A stretch of 64,000 nt of DNA from Dillenia suffruticosa (GCA_033439265.1 JAVTVX010000002.1:5404001-5468000), one strand, 5' to 3'; counted from the stretch's first letter, positions 1-12,187 are shown. Notes: generated by a model not told the origin, from the sequence alone. Translations and numbers: made by a program.

Positions 1-1057
1 TCTTAACTAAACAGGTCGACAAGACTATGTTCAGGTCAACAAGGGCATATACCAAATTACATAGGTAGATACACATATTTAAATTGGTCGATGTGTTGTG
101 TTGTGTTGATATGTTTCTAGTGGATATTGATATGACATTCTTTGAAAATCAATATTCTAGATCGACAAATTTTAACTGTACATCGACACAGTTCTATGTA
201 TTTATAAAATTTGTGGATCTATTCTTATGAATTAGTCAATGTGTTGGGCATGTCGACAAGATTAAGTGCATGTTGATGTGTGTGTTTCAAGGGTTACATA
301 ACATCAGGTCAACACATTCAATATATACATCGACATATTACTATGTAGATCAAAAATTGGTAGACCTGCTTTTTACAATTGGTCGATGTGTTAGGGTATG
401 TCGACAAGGTTAATCATCAGTTCGATGTGTGATATTTAAGAAACATTATATCAGGTCAACATGTTTTAGTTTCACATCGACATGTTTCTATACCTTTTTA
501 AAATTGGTAGACATGACTCATAAAATAGGTAGATGTGTGTTTCATGTCGATAGGGTCAATAACACAAGTCGTTGTGTGTCTCTAAAAAAACATGTGAAAC
601 AGGTCGACAAGTTATCGGGCATGTCAACCTCATTGGATTTTTGCCTAGTGCATGTCAATGTGTTCTGAAGGTGGGTTGTTATGCTTTTAAAATTGGTCAA
701 CATGGTAATTGAAATTCATTCACCCGAGACTATTCAGGTCGATATGTTATAGGATTCAAATCATTTTGTGAGATGGATTAATGTATTTACGGAAGTATCG
801 ACATACATCTACTTAGCAAAATATGTTATGTTTCTATGGTTCAGGTCGACAAAGGTCACTTAACATGTCGATGTGTCTAGAGTTAGGGTAAAATTAGTCG
901 ACATAGATTTGAAATTGGTGGATCTAAGGGACAGGTCGATGTGTGTGAAAAACATGTTGACAAGTTATGCAGTTTTCTGAATTTTAAGGACTTTTCTGAT
1001 TTTCTTAAACCTATTTTCTTTCAAATTTATTATCATCAAAATTTACTCATTTCAATA
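1..1057 (-). repeat. 3' LTR of the SIRE-like Copia (partial)
   Basis: Matches the right LTR at about 17100-18147. On the minus strand it follows a polypurine tract (complement of about 1062-1073) and starts near a degraded TG at 1056-1057. It is rich in variants of the palindrome GTCGAC, with exact copies at 15, 252, 400, 603, 845 and 898. The rest of the LTR, about 860 bp if it equals the other copy, lies left of the window. No reliable coding capacity is seen. Confidence 0.8.
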
Positions 1058-2030
1058 ATTTCCCTCTTTTTGATAATGACAAAACTTTTGATGCCTTATC
1101 TTAAAGTCTCTGTTCATATTTCTCTTGATTTAGGGTTTAATTCAATCCTAAGCTATCACATCACATTTTGGCCCATGCTCACTACACTACAACTTTGCAT
1201 CCTACACTTCTCTTACCACTACCAACAACAATGCACCCTTGCATTTAGCATTACACTTTGCTTAGCCATTATTAATTTAGATTCATATTCACAGTCACCA
1301 ATATCATCATAATTCTAAGCATAAGCATTCACTATCATTTAATTTATTAGCTATTATCCTATTCTAAACAACATTGCACTAGCATGCCATTTACAGTATT
1401 TTAGCATATCACCAATAGATCAGCATCTCACCAACATATCATATATCTAACTTAGGCTATACTTTGGATCAGATTTCTCTCCATTCAGATCAGATCACAG
1501 ACTGCATACTTCAAATCAGAATACTTCAAATTAGATTTCTCTCCCCCCTTTTTATTAATCAATTCAGCAACCATATAACTAATGACTTCATACAATCATA
1601 CAACCATACAATTAGATACACCAAGTAAACTAAGTAACGAAGCATACTGCCATACAACCAACATCAAGTAAACTAAGTGCTCCCCCTCAATTGAATACAC
1701 CAACAACCATTCAACTAGTGACTTCATGCAATTTTAGCAAGCATTCATTAGTTTACATACAATTTCAGAATTGCATACATTCATAGGCACATATATTCAG
1801 AATCTCATTTCAAATTTCTAGATTGAAACTAATGGTACACAAGAGAAATACATCAAAAATATATTCATAAGCACATTTCATATCAGCAAGCATTTTCTCA
1901 AATACCAAAAGTGTATCAATTCATGTAAACAAGAGATAACCACAGAGTTAGCTAAATATTCAACTAAACATCAGAAAAACACATAAATATCAGAGAAATA
2001 CATCAGCAAGAGTGAGAATGTCTCGGAGGA
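1058..2030 (-). other. Noncoding 3' region of the SIRE-like Copia
   Basis: AT-rich sequence between the env-like ORF and the 3' LTR. It has no credible ORF; the plus-strand ORF at 941-1312 has no recognisable domain. A long 3' untranslated region is usual in Sireviruses. The stretch at 1062-1073 reads as a polypurine tract on the minus strand. Confidence 0.5.
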
Positions 2031-3274
2031 TGAGTCAATTTTCTTTTGTACTTTTCAAGAGATTCTAATCTCTTCTTTATCCCTTGAACTTCCATCTTCA
2101 GTACACATCCCATTTGGTCTTGAACAAGTTGTCTTTTCTCAAATTTCTTCAACTTTTCCTAAATCATGTTAAGAGTCACAAGTTATGAACTAGATGATTA
2201 CCCTTCATCTTCTCTTCTTCTCTCATTTGGCTCATTTTCTGTTGGTTCTTCAGTGTCATCTCATATCTCTTCTATTTGCCTTTTACTTGCTCTGCCTTCC
2301 TTTCTTATCCATTCTCCTTCACCGTTAGTCATCTATCTTGCTTGAAGCATATATGAACATTTATACCATTCTTTTCATTTAATTCAATAAACATTTCATT
2401 GTCTACCTCCACTCTATTGTAAGACAGGGTTTCAAAAATCATACTAGCATAAGGCAACAGTGAGTTCTCAGACCTATTTGCTGCAATCATGAAGTGGGGA
2501 ACAATAAAATGCAATCCCTGATTCTTGCTACTCATGATGTAGGCTATCAACCAAAAGTTCTCTCTAGAAATTGTTGTGTAATTTCCTCACCTTGGTCTCA
2601 ACGCATGTGCAACAATCAAATAAAGAATACGTTCATGGAAACCTAGTTCTGTGGCACTAGTGTTCACAACTGTCAGATTTTCATTACCAAATGTAATTAT
2701 ATCATTCTCCAAATAGTTAGATTTCATATATCGATCACACTTCTCATAAGGAACCCAAGCAAGAGCATTATCTCTACATACAATCCTAGGTGTAAACTCT
2801 ATCACTTTTCCGTTGACATATGTTCTAAAAGCACATGAGACAAAGTGATCATCAAGTATTATTCGGGATTATTCTTATCTCCATCAGAAATCACCTCAAT
2901 ATTATTGTAAAACAACTTGATAGATTTCTTATTAATAAACTTGTTAGGAATCATCAACCAATTTGAGCATACCTCATTTACATGCTCATCATACTTGAAA
3001 TTTGCCCTTTTTAAGAACACATGATCAATCAATCTTCTATGATTCACCTTTCTCCTTGAAAACACTTTTTCATACAATTCACTATGTTCAATTGATTTGA
3101 ATTCGTGTGTATTGAATTGAGAGATTGGCTATGGTTACGGAGGAGGCGTGGAAGGTTTCACTGATTATGCCTTCGTAGATAAGGGTTTAGAAGAGGATGC
3201 TTTAGCCGCGAGTTTCAAGGAGGTTTGGAAAAAGCAGATTATTTTGTGATAGATAGTTTCATCTTAGGAGCCAT
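2030..3274 (-). pseudogene. Env-like third ORF of the SIRE-like Copia (degenerate)
   Basis: Three minus-strand ORF pieces (3077-2859, 2805-2587, 2550-2329) follow one another with small gaps, downstream of the RNase H domain and upstream of the 3' LTR. A plausible original ATG is at 3274-3272. The fragments resemble the plant-specific envelope-like proteins of retroelements: an RRLID-type segment, then a segment ending in ALRPR, then one describing a short helix with LLPYA. Position and pattern suit the third ORF of Sireviruses. I see no signal peptide or clear membrane anchor. Any envelope function is unproven even in intact relatives, and this copy has several stops and frameshifts. Confidence 0.55.
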
Positions 3275-3419
3275 GATAGATTCGAATTTCATTGAGATAG
3301 AGTTGTCTAGGGTTTCAATTTGAGAATTAGGGTTTTAGAGAGAAGAGGGAAATTCAAAATTAATGAATAAATAGTTAGATAGGTTAATATGTTAACCGTT
3401 CATATTCTAGTCTATATAT

Positions 3420-3655
3420 TACAGGTCGACACCTTTTCATACACATTGACATGTTCAAGGGTTTTTAAGAGTCATTGGATCGACATATTATTAAGAACAT
3501 CAACCTGATTTCTATTGCTATATAGGTCGACATACTTATACTCGAGTCGACGTATCAACCTCTGTTTTTCATTTTAAGTGCAAGTTGATTAATTTTTTTG
3601 ATTTAACAACTAGTAGGTCGATAAGGTTTTATAATCTTTTAATTTGTCGATATCT
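3420..3655. repeat. Internal cluster of GTCGAC-type repeats between pol and the env-like ORF
   Basis: The same GTCGAC-centred degenerate repeats that fill the LTRs recur here, with exact copies at 3425, 3527 and 3546, inside the element rather than in an LTR. It lies between the end of RNase H (3725) and the start of the env-like ORF (3274). Confidence 0.6.
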
Positions 3656-3724
3656 TTAAGAAATAGATGACTTAGAGTTCATTTACTGATTGGTAATGTG
3701 CACTCTATTTTTCAAATTTCTTTT

Positions 3725-5123
3725 CTACTTTTCCATTTCTATCATTGCTAATTCTTTTCTAAGTTCACAAATTCTATTCTTATCCAAAGGATTGGTGAGG
3801 ATGCCTGTGATTTGTTTTTGAGTCTCAATATACGCAAGAATAATTTCATTCTTCAGAATATGATTTTTGATGAAGTGATATCTCACTTCAACGTGTTTGG
3901 TTCGAGAGTGATGAACTGGATTTATGATTAAATTTATGGCACTTGTATTATCGCATTTAATTAAAATATAGTTGAAATCTATGACATAATCTTTCATTTG
4001 GTGCTTAATCCAGAGGATTTGTGTGGTGCATTGTCTGGCAAAAACATATTCAGTTTCAGTAGTTGACAACGTTACACTACTTTACTTCTTGTAAGACCAT
4101 GATACTAATATGATTTTAAAAAATTGATAGATACCACTGATACTTTTTCTATCTATTTTGCATCCTGCAAAGTTAGTATAAAAAAATCTATATAACTAAA
4201 AACTTGAATTTCTGTCATAATAAAGATTTAGATATGTGGTTTCTTTTAAATATTTAAAAATTCTTTTAATTGCTATTAAATGAGACTCTTTTGGATTTGA
4301 TTGAAATCTTGTATAAAGACATACACTGAATTGTATGTCTGATCTTGAAACAGTGAGATACAAAAGTGATTCAATCATACTTCTGTATAATTTTGACAAA
4401 CTGATTTGTCATTTTCATTTTTATCTAACTTTATAGTTGCGCTCATGCGTGTAGTATTTCCTTTGCATTCACTGAATCCAAAATTTTTAATTAGATCATT
4501 CGTATATTTTGATTAATTAATAAAAATTCTATTTTCAGATTGCTTAATCTAAAGTCTAAAAAAATAATTTAACTCTTCCATCATAATTATCTCAAATTCT
4601 CCATGCATTTTACTTGCAAATTTTTCATACATTTTTACACTACTTTCTCCAAAAATTATATCATCTATATATATATTTGTTTCAAACCATACAAGAATTT
4701 GGTTAGTTTGTAAACATATTCTGAAAATTTTAGATTTTTAAAATCAAGTGGTTGTTCTATATATATAGTTTCATTTAAATAGCCATTCAGAAAAGCAATC
4801 TTAACATCTATTTGAAATAATTTGAAATTCATATAACAATAGAAGGTTAAAAGTATTCTAATTGCTTCTAATCTAACCAATGAAGTATATGTTTCGTCAT
4901 AATCAATTCTTTCTTTTTGGATATATCATTTATTTACTGATCTTGTCTTGTTTCTTGTAATTATTCCATATTTATCAAGTTTATTTCTAAATGTCCATTT
5001 AGATCCAATCACAAATTGATCTGATGGTTTAGAAATAAGATTCCATACTTTGTTCCTTTCGAATTGATTTAATTTATTCTGTATAGTCATTATCCAGTTT
5101 TCGTCTCCTAATACTTCCTTCAC
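3725..5123 (-). pseudogene. Reverse transcriptase-RNase H region of the SIRE-like Copia
   Basis: Fragmented minus-strand pieces: 5123-4926 (start of the RVT_2 domain), 4880-4665 (segment with FQIDVKIAFLNG), then the catalytic YIDD at 4671-4660 in a following frame, 4399-4196 (connection region) and 4069-3725 (RNase H, with the conserved TETEY and CDNTSAI motifs and the C-terminal heel). The polymerase active-site aspartates and the RNase H motifs survive, but stops and frameshifts split the reading frame. The product would copy element RNA into cDNA in cytoplasmic particles. Confidence 0.85.
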
Positions 5124-6642
5124 ATTTTTAGGTTCATTCTGAGAGATAAATGTTACTTATTCACAATAGTTTTGCATACTTGATCTAGTTCTGACGCCTG
5201 AGCCAATATCTCCTTTCTGGATATACATCTTTTTTTATTTTGAGATATTTAATTTCTTGTTCTTATAGAATTTTGTCTTTTTCTTTTGGTTTAGTGACTT
5301 TATTAATTTCTTATTTTTGAAGATTAGTAGCTTCTATAAGATTCATTTCATTGAGTTTTTCTATTACATCTTTCATCATCTATTCTTCTCTAACTAATGT
5401 CATTTTCTTCATTAAACTCTACATGTATTGATTCTTCTATTATCATGATTCTCTTGTTATAAACTCTATATGTTTTACTTGTTATGGAATACCCTAAGAA
5501 GATTGATTCATCACTTTTGATATCAAATTTTTTTTAAACTTTTTTTCCATTGTTTAGAACAAAACATTTGCATTCGAAAATTTTAAAATATACTTTATTT
5601 GGTTTTTTCATTTGTAAAGTTCATAAAGTGTTTTTTTAAAATTGATCTAATTAATGTCATATTCAGAATATAACAAGCAGTATTCACTGTCTCTGCCTAG
5701 AGATTATACTTAGAGAGTATGGTTCTAGTCATTTCTTGCAGAATTCTGTTCTTTCTTTCTACAACCATATTCTGTTGAGGTGTTTTAGGTGTTAAGAAAT
5801 TATGATCAATACCATAATTGTTATAGAATTCTTCCATGGTTCTATTTTTAAATTTTTAACCATGATCACTTCTAATACTTTTAATTGATATTCCTTTTTC
5901 ATTTTGAATTTTTTACACAGTTTGATAAAAGCCACAATGGCTTCCTCCTTCTTGGTAAGAAATAGAACACGTGTATCTAGAGTAATCATCAATGATTACA
6001 AATTCATAATATTTTCCTCCTAAGGTCTGAGTTCTGATTGATCCAAATAGGTCAATGTGAAGAAATTCTAGAGGATTACTGGTTGTAACGTAATTTTTGG
6101 GTTTGAAGAATGTTTTGATTTGTTTCCCTTTCATACAGGTATACATAACTTATTCTTTTTGAATTTTAACTTAGGCAATCATTTCACAATGTCTTTCCTG
6201 ACTAGTTTTGAGATTCTGTCCATACTTGTGAGTCATAATATTCTATTCTATAGCCATGTGGTGTTCTTATTCACTGTAACTAAACAAAATTAATTTGGAA
6301 TTTCTAATTATTCTAAATCTATTACATAAATGTTTCCTTTTCTAGAACCAGTAAATTTAACACCACTAGAGGTTTTATCAATAATAAAGCATGTATCATA
6401 TTCAAATATGACTGTATAGCCTTTGTCACAACTAACATTCAACGAACTAAACTTAAGACTAGAGATGAGAAGAGCATTCTGAATTTGAGAGTCAGTATAC
6501 TTATCTCCTATATTGCCTATTGTGATAACTTTTTCTTTTGAGTTGTCACCAAAAGCCACATTTCCTCCTTTCTTCTTCTCAAGAGATGAGAATTTTGAGA
6601 TATCTCTAACCATAGGTTTTGAACATCCACTGTCAATGCACT
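5124..6642 (-). pseudogene. Protease-integrase region of the SIRE-like Copia
   Basis: The frame starting at 6642 reads CIDSGCSKPM, so the aspartic protease DSG triad is intact. It runs into a GAG-pre-integrase segment (6613-6308), and integrase core pieces follow at 6146-5913 and, in another frame, 5992-5792. The solo Gypsy LTR is inserted only a few codons upstream of the protease triad (TSD at 6643-6647); the upstream coding sequence resumes at 9412. The integrase is broken by frameshifts. Confidence 0.8.
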
Positions 6643-6647
6643 AAACT
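6643..6647. repeat. Target-site duplication AAACT, left copy
   Basis: AAACT directly precedes TGTAACACC at 6648 and is repeated at 9407-9411 straight after the terminal GTGACA. This is the 5-bp duplication expected of Gypsy integration. Confidence 0.9.
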
Positions 6648-7334
6648 TGTAACACCGACTCTCGGTGTATTCTATAGTGAATTCCATTTCATATATATAT
6701 ACATATATATTGTTTCTATTACTACAGGTTCATGAATTTTCACAAAAAAAAATGATATTTGACGGTAAAATACAAATCGGATCAATTTTGACTCAAAGAG
6801 ATTCAAAACCTTAATTTCATATTAAATAAATTAAATTAGGTCTAATATAAGATTTTGGGCCTAGTATGAAATTATGAAAATTTTAGGGGTCAAATTAGAA
6901 TTTTTATAAGTCAAAGGACTTGTTAGCAATTAACAAAACTTAAATGAAATGTGACAAGTGTATTCTTGTGTTGAACAGGTGTTATAGTGAGGAGGACAAG
7001 TGTTGGCCAAATGGAGATGAGAAAGGCAAGGTGGGCCAATGAGAACACATGCACAAAAAAAAAGAACCAATTAAAACACATGCAATAGTCAAAATGATCC
7101 TATGGTTTAGATTAATTGGAGATTTGATCCTAGGGTGGTGACTTATTAACACAATAATAAAAGAAGAAGGCCTTAGAATGCTTGTTCATTCTTCCCAAAT
7201 TCGTGAGAACAAGGAGAGAAGCAAGAGAGGAAGACAAAGAAAGTGAGGTAAGAAATTTTATCCTATCTTACTTTAAATGTTATTTCTGTCAGTGATTCAT
7301 CTCTATTTTAAGGCATCTAAGAGCCAGAATTTGA

Positions 7335-7985
7335 AAATGTGATAGTTATATGAATTGTAGATCTAAATCTTATCTTTCCAACGAGGTATGAATCACCAAA
7401 TTCCGATGCCTGTGCAAAAAGTTATGGCACTTTTCCTGAAACTCGACATAGAAGCGTCCTGTTTCGAACCTTGACAGTAGTGAGTAAAAACGACCCCTCT
7501 CCAGTCTTAGTTTGAAGAAACACAAAACATGAAAGTTATAGATATATGCCTTGTCTATAACATATAAACATTTCAGCCATTTCGCATGAGGAAATTGAAA
7601 GTTATACAATTTTCCTTAAAACTGTGTTGACAGAAACTGTATGTTTCACTAAAACGTATCTGTCCTGTTCATGAATTTTGTTCAACCCCTTCCAGACATA
7701 TTTAGATAAAACTCAGAACACGAAAGTTGTAGATCTACATCTTAACTATAACATGTTAAAATTTCGTTAGACTTTGATGAGTAGGATGAAAGTTATAGCT
7801 TCTATACGAAAACTGGACAAAATCTGAAACTTAAATATGGCTGTAACAAAATGAGGCTTACCGGGAATTCTGTGATTTGAATCTGAGGAAGTGTGCAAAA
7901 TGAAAGTTATAGTGCTATCCCTTAGCTTTAAAATGAGATAAGAATCATCTGATTTGGATTGGTATAGCCAAAGTTATAGTCTGTT
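7335..7985 (+). repeat. Four-unit modular repeat with paired AAAGTTATAG motifs inside the solo LTR
   Basis: Three units each carry two AAAGTT(A/G)TA motifs 66-67 bp apart: 7532/7598, 7723/7789 and 7903/7970. A more degraded first unit has TTGTAG at 7355 and GTTATGG at 7421, the TT steps being 67 bp apart. Unit spacing is about 180-191 bp. The sequence between the motifs is only loosely conserved. The role is unknown. Confidence 0.6.
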
Positions 7986-8454
7986 TTCCATGACTACGCA
8001 GGTTAAAAATCTGCGGACTGTTTGTCTCCCTAAGAGTTATTTGAGTTGAACGGAGGGGACACTTGATTTACGCTTTGTGGAAATATTGGGGAGTGCGTTA
8101 TCCTCCCCTAACCGTGAGTGGAACTTGACATCTACTTTTAATTGATACCGTGTTTTAAAAAGCTTTCAAAAGCATGATTTAAAATGGTATGATTGACCTA
8201 TTCTTCTGGATTTATGAAAATGTTTTGTGATATATGGAGTGTCCCAACTTATTTATATCGATATGCATCCATGATTTTGATACTTGATGATTGTGCCACA
8301 CTTTGATATATCCACATGATTTTATACTTTCATTGCATATTGGCACATACTTTTGACATGATAAGGCTTGATGATTTGGCTTGAGATATGTGATTTGGGC
8401 TGGATGCCCCTGTGGATACTGTGATGATGATGATATGCTTCCTATGGCATTCCG

Positions 8455-8530
8455 TAGCTACGAAGGACATTTGGTAGAGGCACCTGTTGTGCCCGGATAC
8501 GCCTCTGCAGGGGGTATCCGCCAGATCGTC
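8455..8530. promoter_or_regulatory. Conserved palindrome/hairpin module in the solo LTR
   Basis: Contains the perfect 10-bp palindrome CGTAGCTACG followed by a GTAGAGG..CC / GG..CTCTGC-type imperfect inverted repeat and GGTATCCGCC. The equivalent module occurs at 13588-13664 in the Gypsy 3' LTR even though the flanking LTR sequence is diverged. Function is not known. Confidence 0.5.
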
Positions 8531-9406
8531 ATACATATTGTATGGACAGTCGTCGGTTGAACCACTCCGGGGAGGACCTTGGTAGGTCTAGCACCGGCGG
8601 GTTTCCATACACGCTTGATCCTTGATACGTGTACGATATATATATACAGGCTAGTTGGAGTAGTCTGTGGCCAACGTTGGGGTAGAGAGCCTTATTTTAT
8701 TACTTGCACTGTGAAAACCCCCAACGTTGTCCGTCCTTGGCCATGGTCGGCCCTTGCCGGGATATTTTCGGCTGGCTCTATACGATATAACGGACATACA
8801 TACTGGATGCATAATTGATTTGATACGTATGCTGTGAATGATTTATTGAGATGTCATAATATTTTTTTTGCATACTATGGATTTATTGGGACATAATTTT
8901 GGCACTCCTAATTCACCCAAAAAAATTAATTGTAGCATGTCATTCCCCCCGACTTGCTGAGTACCAACCCCCCTCTCTATGGTACTCACCCCTCACATTT
9001 CCCTCCTACAGGGGTAGACTCGGACCGAGAGATTTGTGTGCATTGTTGTATTGGATATTCTTTGGAGACTACTGGGCCGGGGTATGACTACCCGCTCTTC
9101 CGCTATATATTAAGGTTATTGTTTCATCTTGAGAAAGTTAGGATGACCATTGTATTTGTTTAAATTGGGATGACTGTATTTATAATTCTTCTGATCTGTA
9201 TAAGATTCACTCTCACTCATTTTAATTTACATTGAGGCATACATGTATTATTTTTATCACTTGGGGATCTTTGTGATTTGGAAACTTGGATTATGTGAAT
9301 GTTACAGCCTTACGGTGTTTTGATGTGCGGGACGTGGTGCCTGTGCATTTAGGTGCCGCGGCGGGCTCGTTGCGTGCCTGGCTCGGGAGTGGGTCGGGGC
9401 GTGACA

Positions 9407-9670
9407 AAACTGATTTTCTAGGAGATTATTTAGATTTCAAACAAACCTGCCATAAGATTCAATCATACTTTTGTCTTTGGTACTTACATCTTTTTGGGAT
9501 CGGCTGAGTTAGCTTTGAGTTAATTTTTAAGAGTTCATTTTAAGTTCATTCTTTAAGAGTTCTAAATCCAGCAAGTATAAATAGAGTGTCCAAGATTTTC
9601 CAATAGGCACAGTGGTTATTATTCATACTTGTGTTCTTTGTATTGATGGAAAATTTGTTTCTAAATTTAC
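9407..9670 (-). pseudogene. SIRE-like Copia gag-pol spacer between the two Gypsy insertions
   Basis: This 264-bp island is Copia sequence between two insertions. Its right end is the TTTAC duplication at 9666-9670, its left end the AAACT duplication at 9407-9411. Read on the minus strand it has a KKM.VPKTK segment typical of the stretch just upstream of the protease in SIRE-type elements, with several stops. It shows that both insertions hit the same Copia copy. Confidence 0.65.
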
Positions 9671-9739
9671 TGTAACACCGACACTGCGGTGTCCATACTA
9701 CTGTACTCCTGTTCAGAAATTTAATAAAATATTTTTCAG

Positions 9740-9773
<34 letters not shown>

Positions 9774-10270
9774 GTTTCATTTATTTTGATTTTTAATTTT
9801 GGGGTATTTAAATTGAATTTTTTTTTGTATATTTTAAATTTTTACCGTATCCGCCAATTTTGGTGTAAAATGAAAAAATATATATATATATATAAATAAT
9901 AATAATAATAATAAGAGTAAAACAAAAATCCAGCGGAGTGCTGCGTTTTGAGGCAAAACGCACCACCTGCCCCCAAAATTGGATTAGGGCTTTTAGCCCA
10001 AATCCCTTTCTCTTTTTCCTTCTCTCTCTCTCTCTTTCTCTCTCTGCGCCTCTTCTCCTTCCCACGGCCGCCTCATCTTCCTCCCCCTTCGTCGCCGCTC
10101 TCTCTCCACCGCTGCTCCTTCCTCCTGACGAGCGCAGCCTCCCCGCGAGCGCGATCCTCCTCGCATGAGCGCACGCCTCAGCTCGCGTGCTCGCCAGCCT
10201 GTAGCGCAATTCTCCTTCCGCGAGCACGATCCTCCTCGCGCAAGTGTGCCACTGTGCGCGATCTTCCTCA
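9671..10270 (+). repeat. Truncated 5' LTR of the Gypsy chromovirus
   Basis: Aligns with the start of the 3' LTR at 11844-12490, including the (TA)n run, an AAT run, the (CT)n tract at about 10020-10045 and the GC-rich stretch after it. Homology stops near the shared CGCGATCTTC at about 10256-10265, the deletion junction. The long ORFs in both strands here come from the GC- and CT-rich composition. Confidence 0.8.
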
Positions 10271-10318
10271 CAGTCGATAGAGAAAACCTACCTTTCTTTT
10301 TTAGTGGGACTATAAGCC

Positions 10319-11400
10319 TTGGGAGTCAGTTTGACTAGTGATGATCAGGGAGGCTTACTAACCAGATTTGAGATCAGATCGACTTTGTTCGACCGTATCC
10401 GAGAGCTCCAGAGCATAGATGAGGAGCTTCAGAGTATTGTGGATAGAGTCCGCAGAGCTGAGGGCAGAGACTTCGGGATCCAAGGAGATGGTTTGATAGT
10501 GTTCAAGGAGCGGGTTTGTATTCCTACTGATTCATATCTCTGCAAGACCATACTCAAGGAGGCACACTCCTCTGCTTATGTATTGCATCCGCGTGGTACC
10601 AAAATGTATCGAACCATTCGGAATAATTATTGGAGGCCTGGCATGAAACGGGAAATCGCGGATTTTGTGGCTAGGTGTTTAGTTTGCCAGTAGGTGAAGG
10701 CCGAGTATCAACGGCCGGTTGGTACATTACAGCCCTTACCCATCCCTGAGTGGAAGTGAGATCACATTACTATGGATTTTGTGACAGGGCTACCGCGGAC
10801 TTCATCACAGCATGATACCATTTGGGAGATTATAGATCAACCCACCAAATCTGCGTATTTTCTTTCTATTCGTAGCGACTATCCTTTGGAGATCTTGACA
10901 CGTCTTTACATTGATACGATAGTCCGACTGCATGGTGTTCCTGTCACGATAGTATCAGACAGGGACCCGAGATTTACTTCCAGATTTTGACCCATGTTGC
11001 AGGAGGCAATGGGTATAAGGCTGAATTTTAGTACAGCCTATCATCCGTAGACAGATGGTCAGTCAAAGAGGACCATTCAAACCCTTGAGGACATGCTGAG
11101 GGCATGTGTGATGGATTTTTGGGTTAGTTGGGATCGGCACCTTCCACTAGTTGAATTCGCATATAATAATAGCTATCAGACCAGTATAGGGATGCCCTCG
11201 TATAAGGCACTGTATGGTAGGAAGTGCCGCACCCCGATATGTTGGGATGAAGTCGGAGAGCGACGTCTGAGTAGTGTTGAGCTAATTGAGGAAATGAAGG
11301 ATAAAGTAAAGGTCATCCATAAGCGGATGAAAACCGTCCAGGACAGACAGAAGGCATATGCCGATTGTAGGCGACGACCTCTATGGTTTTCTTAAAGATA
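10319..11400 (+). pseudogene. Gypsy integrase (zinc finger and catalytic core)
   Basis: 10319-10693 contains the HHCC zinc-binding domain, ending CLVCQ before an in-frame TAG at 10691. The frame continues with the core (MDFVTGLP at 10772, SDRDPRF at about 10960) and 11093-11395. In-frame stops also occur near 10758 (TGA) and 10988 (TGA). The product would insert cDNA into chromatin; this copy is broken by stops and has no upstream RT. Confidence 0.85.
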
Positions 11401-11795
11401 TCTCTTTGGAAGGGAGTTATACGGTTTAGGCAGCGGGGCAAGTTGAGTCCCAGATATATTGGGCCCTTCCATATCCTTGAGAGGGTCGAAAGTGTGGCAT
11501 ACAGATTGGAGCTGCCAGACGAACTATCCTGTATTCATGACGTCTTCCATATCTCAGTACTTAGGAAGTATTTGGCCGATCCTTCACATGCACTTAAGTC
11601 TACACCTGTTGAATTACAAGAGGACCTTAGTATTCCAGTTTAGCCCGTAACTATTCTAGATCGCAGGTCAGGAAGCTCCGGAGTAAGGAAATCTCGTTGG
11701 TCAAAGTCTTATGGAGGAGTGACCAGGTCGAGAAAGAGACCTGGGAGCCTGAGGAGACTATGAGGAGACAACATCCTCATTTGTTTGTTGATTAA
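11383..11795 (+). pseudogene. Gypsy integrase C-terminus and chromodomain-like tail
   Basis: The frame from 11383 has the conserved PRYIGPFHILERV and HDVFHISVLRKY segments of the Gypsy integrase C-terminus. After a stop at 11641 and a one-base frame change near 11665, a short chromodomain-like segment reads LVKVLWRSDQ...TWEPEETM and ends near 11793. The chromodomain is known in chromoviruses to direct integration to heterochromatin. Confidence 0.8.
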
Positions 11796-11825
11796 TCATC
11801 TTTTAATTTCGAGAACGAAACTTGC

Positions 11826-11843
11826 TTTTAGGGGGTTAAAAAA
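11826..11843 (+). other. Polypurine tract of the Gypsy element
   Basis: TTTTAGGGGGTTAAAAAA immediately precedes the 3' LTR start (TATAACACC, with TG mutated to TA). This is where plus-strand DNA synthesis would be primed. Confidence 0.7.
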
Positions 11844-12023
11844 TATAACACCGACACTGCGGTGTTCGTACTACTATACTCCAACTCAGGAATTTAATAA
11901 AATATTTCTCAATTCTATATATACAGAGAAATGTTTCATTTATTTTGATTTTTTGATTTTGGGGTTTTAAATTGAATTTTTTTTGTATATTTTAAATTTT
12001 TACCGTATCCACGAATTTTGGTG

Positions 12024-12054
<31 letters not shown>

Positions 12055-12187
12055 TGTTAATAATAATAATAATAAGAGTAAAAAAAATTCTAGCATAGTA
12101 CTACGTTTTGAGGCAAAACGCAGCACCCCCAAAATTGGATTAGGGCTTTTAGCCCTAATCCCTTTCTCTTTTTCCCTCTCTCTCTCA

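Larger units (their letters stand above)
6648..9406 (+). mobile_element. Solo LTR of a Ty3/Gypsy element (2.76 kb)
   Basis: Begins TGTAACACCGAC, ends GGGGCGTGACA, and is bounded by perfect 5-bp repeats AAACT. There is no internal region or second LTR, so it is a solo LTR left by LTR-LTR recombination. Its ends and a conserved core with the palindrome CGTAGCTACG (near 8455) are shared with the LTRs of the nearby Gypsy element, but most of the length is diverged, so it is a related family. It carries a modular array at about 7335-7985. Apparent ORFs such as 8579-8818 have no known domain. Confidence 0.88.

Noticed and set aside
1..1057. CRISPR-like array of GTCGAC repeats
   Set aside because: Repeats are short, degenerate, irregularly spaced and in an LTR of a plant retrotransposon.
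429..1312. Plus-strand ORFs in the left LTR
   Set aside because: 429-668 is repeated at 17520-17759 in the other LTR, which shows it is LTR sequence; no domain in either.
9741..9770. (TA)n tracts, also 12031-12050, 20875-20902, 22456-22471 and 35983-36010
   Set aside because: Ordinary microsatellites; no evidence of special function.
9808..10280. Long overlapping ORFs on both strands, Arg/Ser/Pro-rich
   Set aside because: They lie in CT- and GC-rich LTR sequence and recur at the matching place in the 3' LTR; no domain, both strands open by composition.
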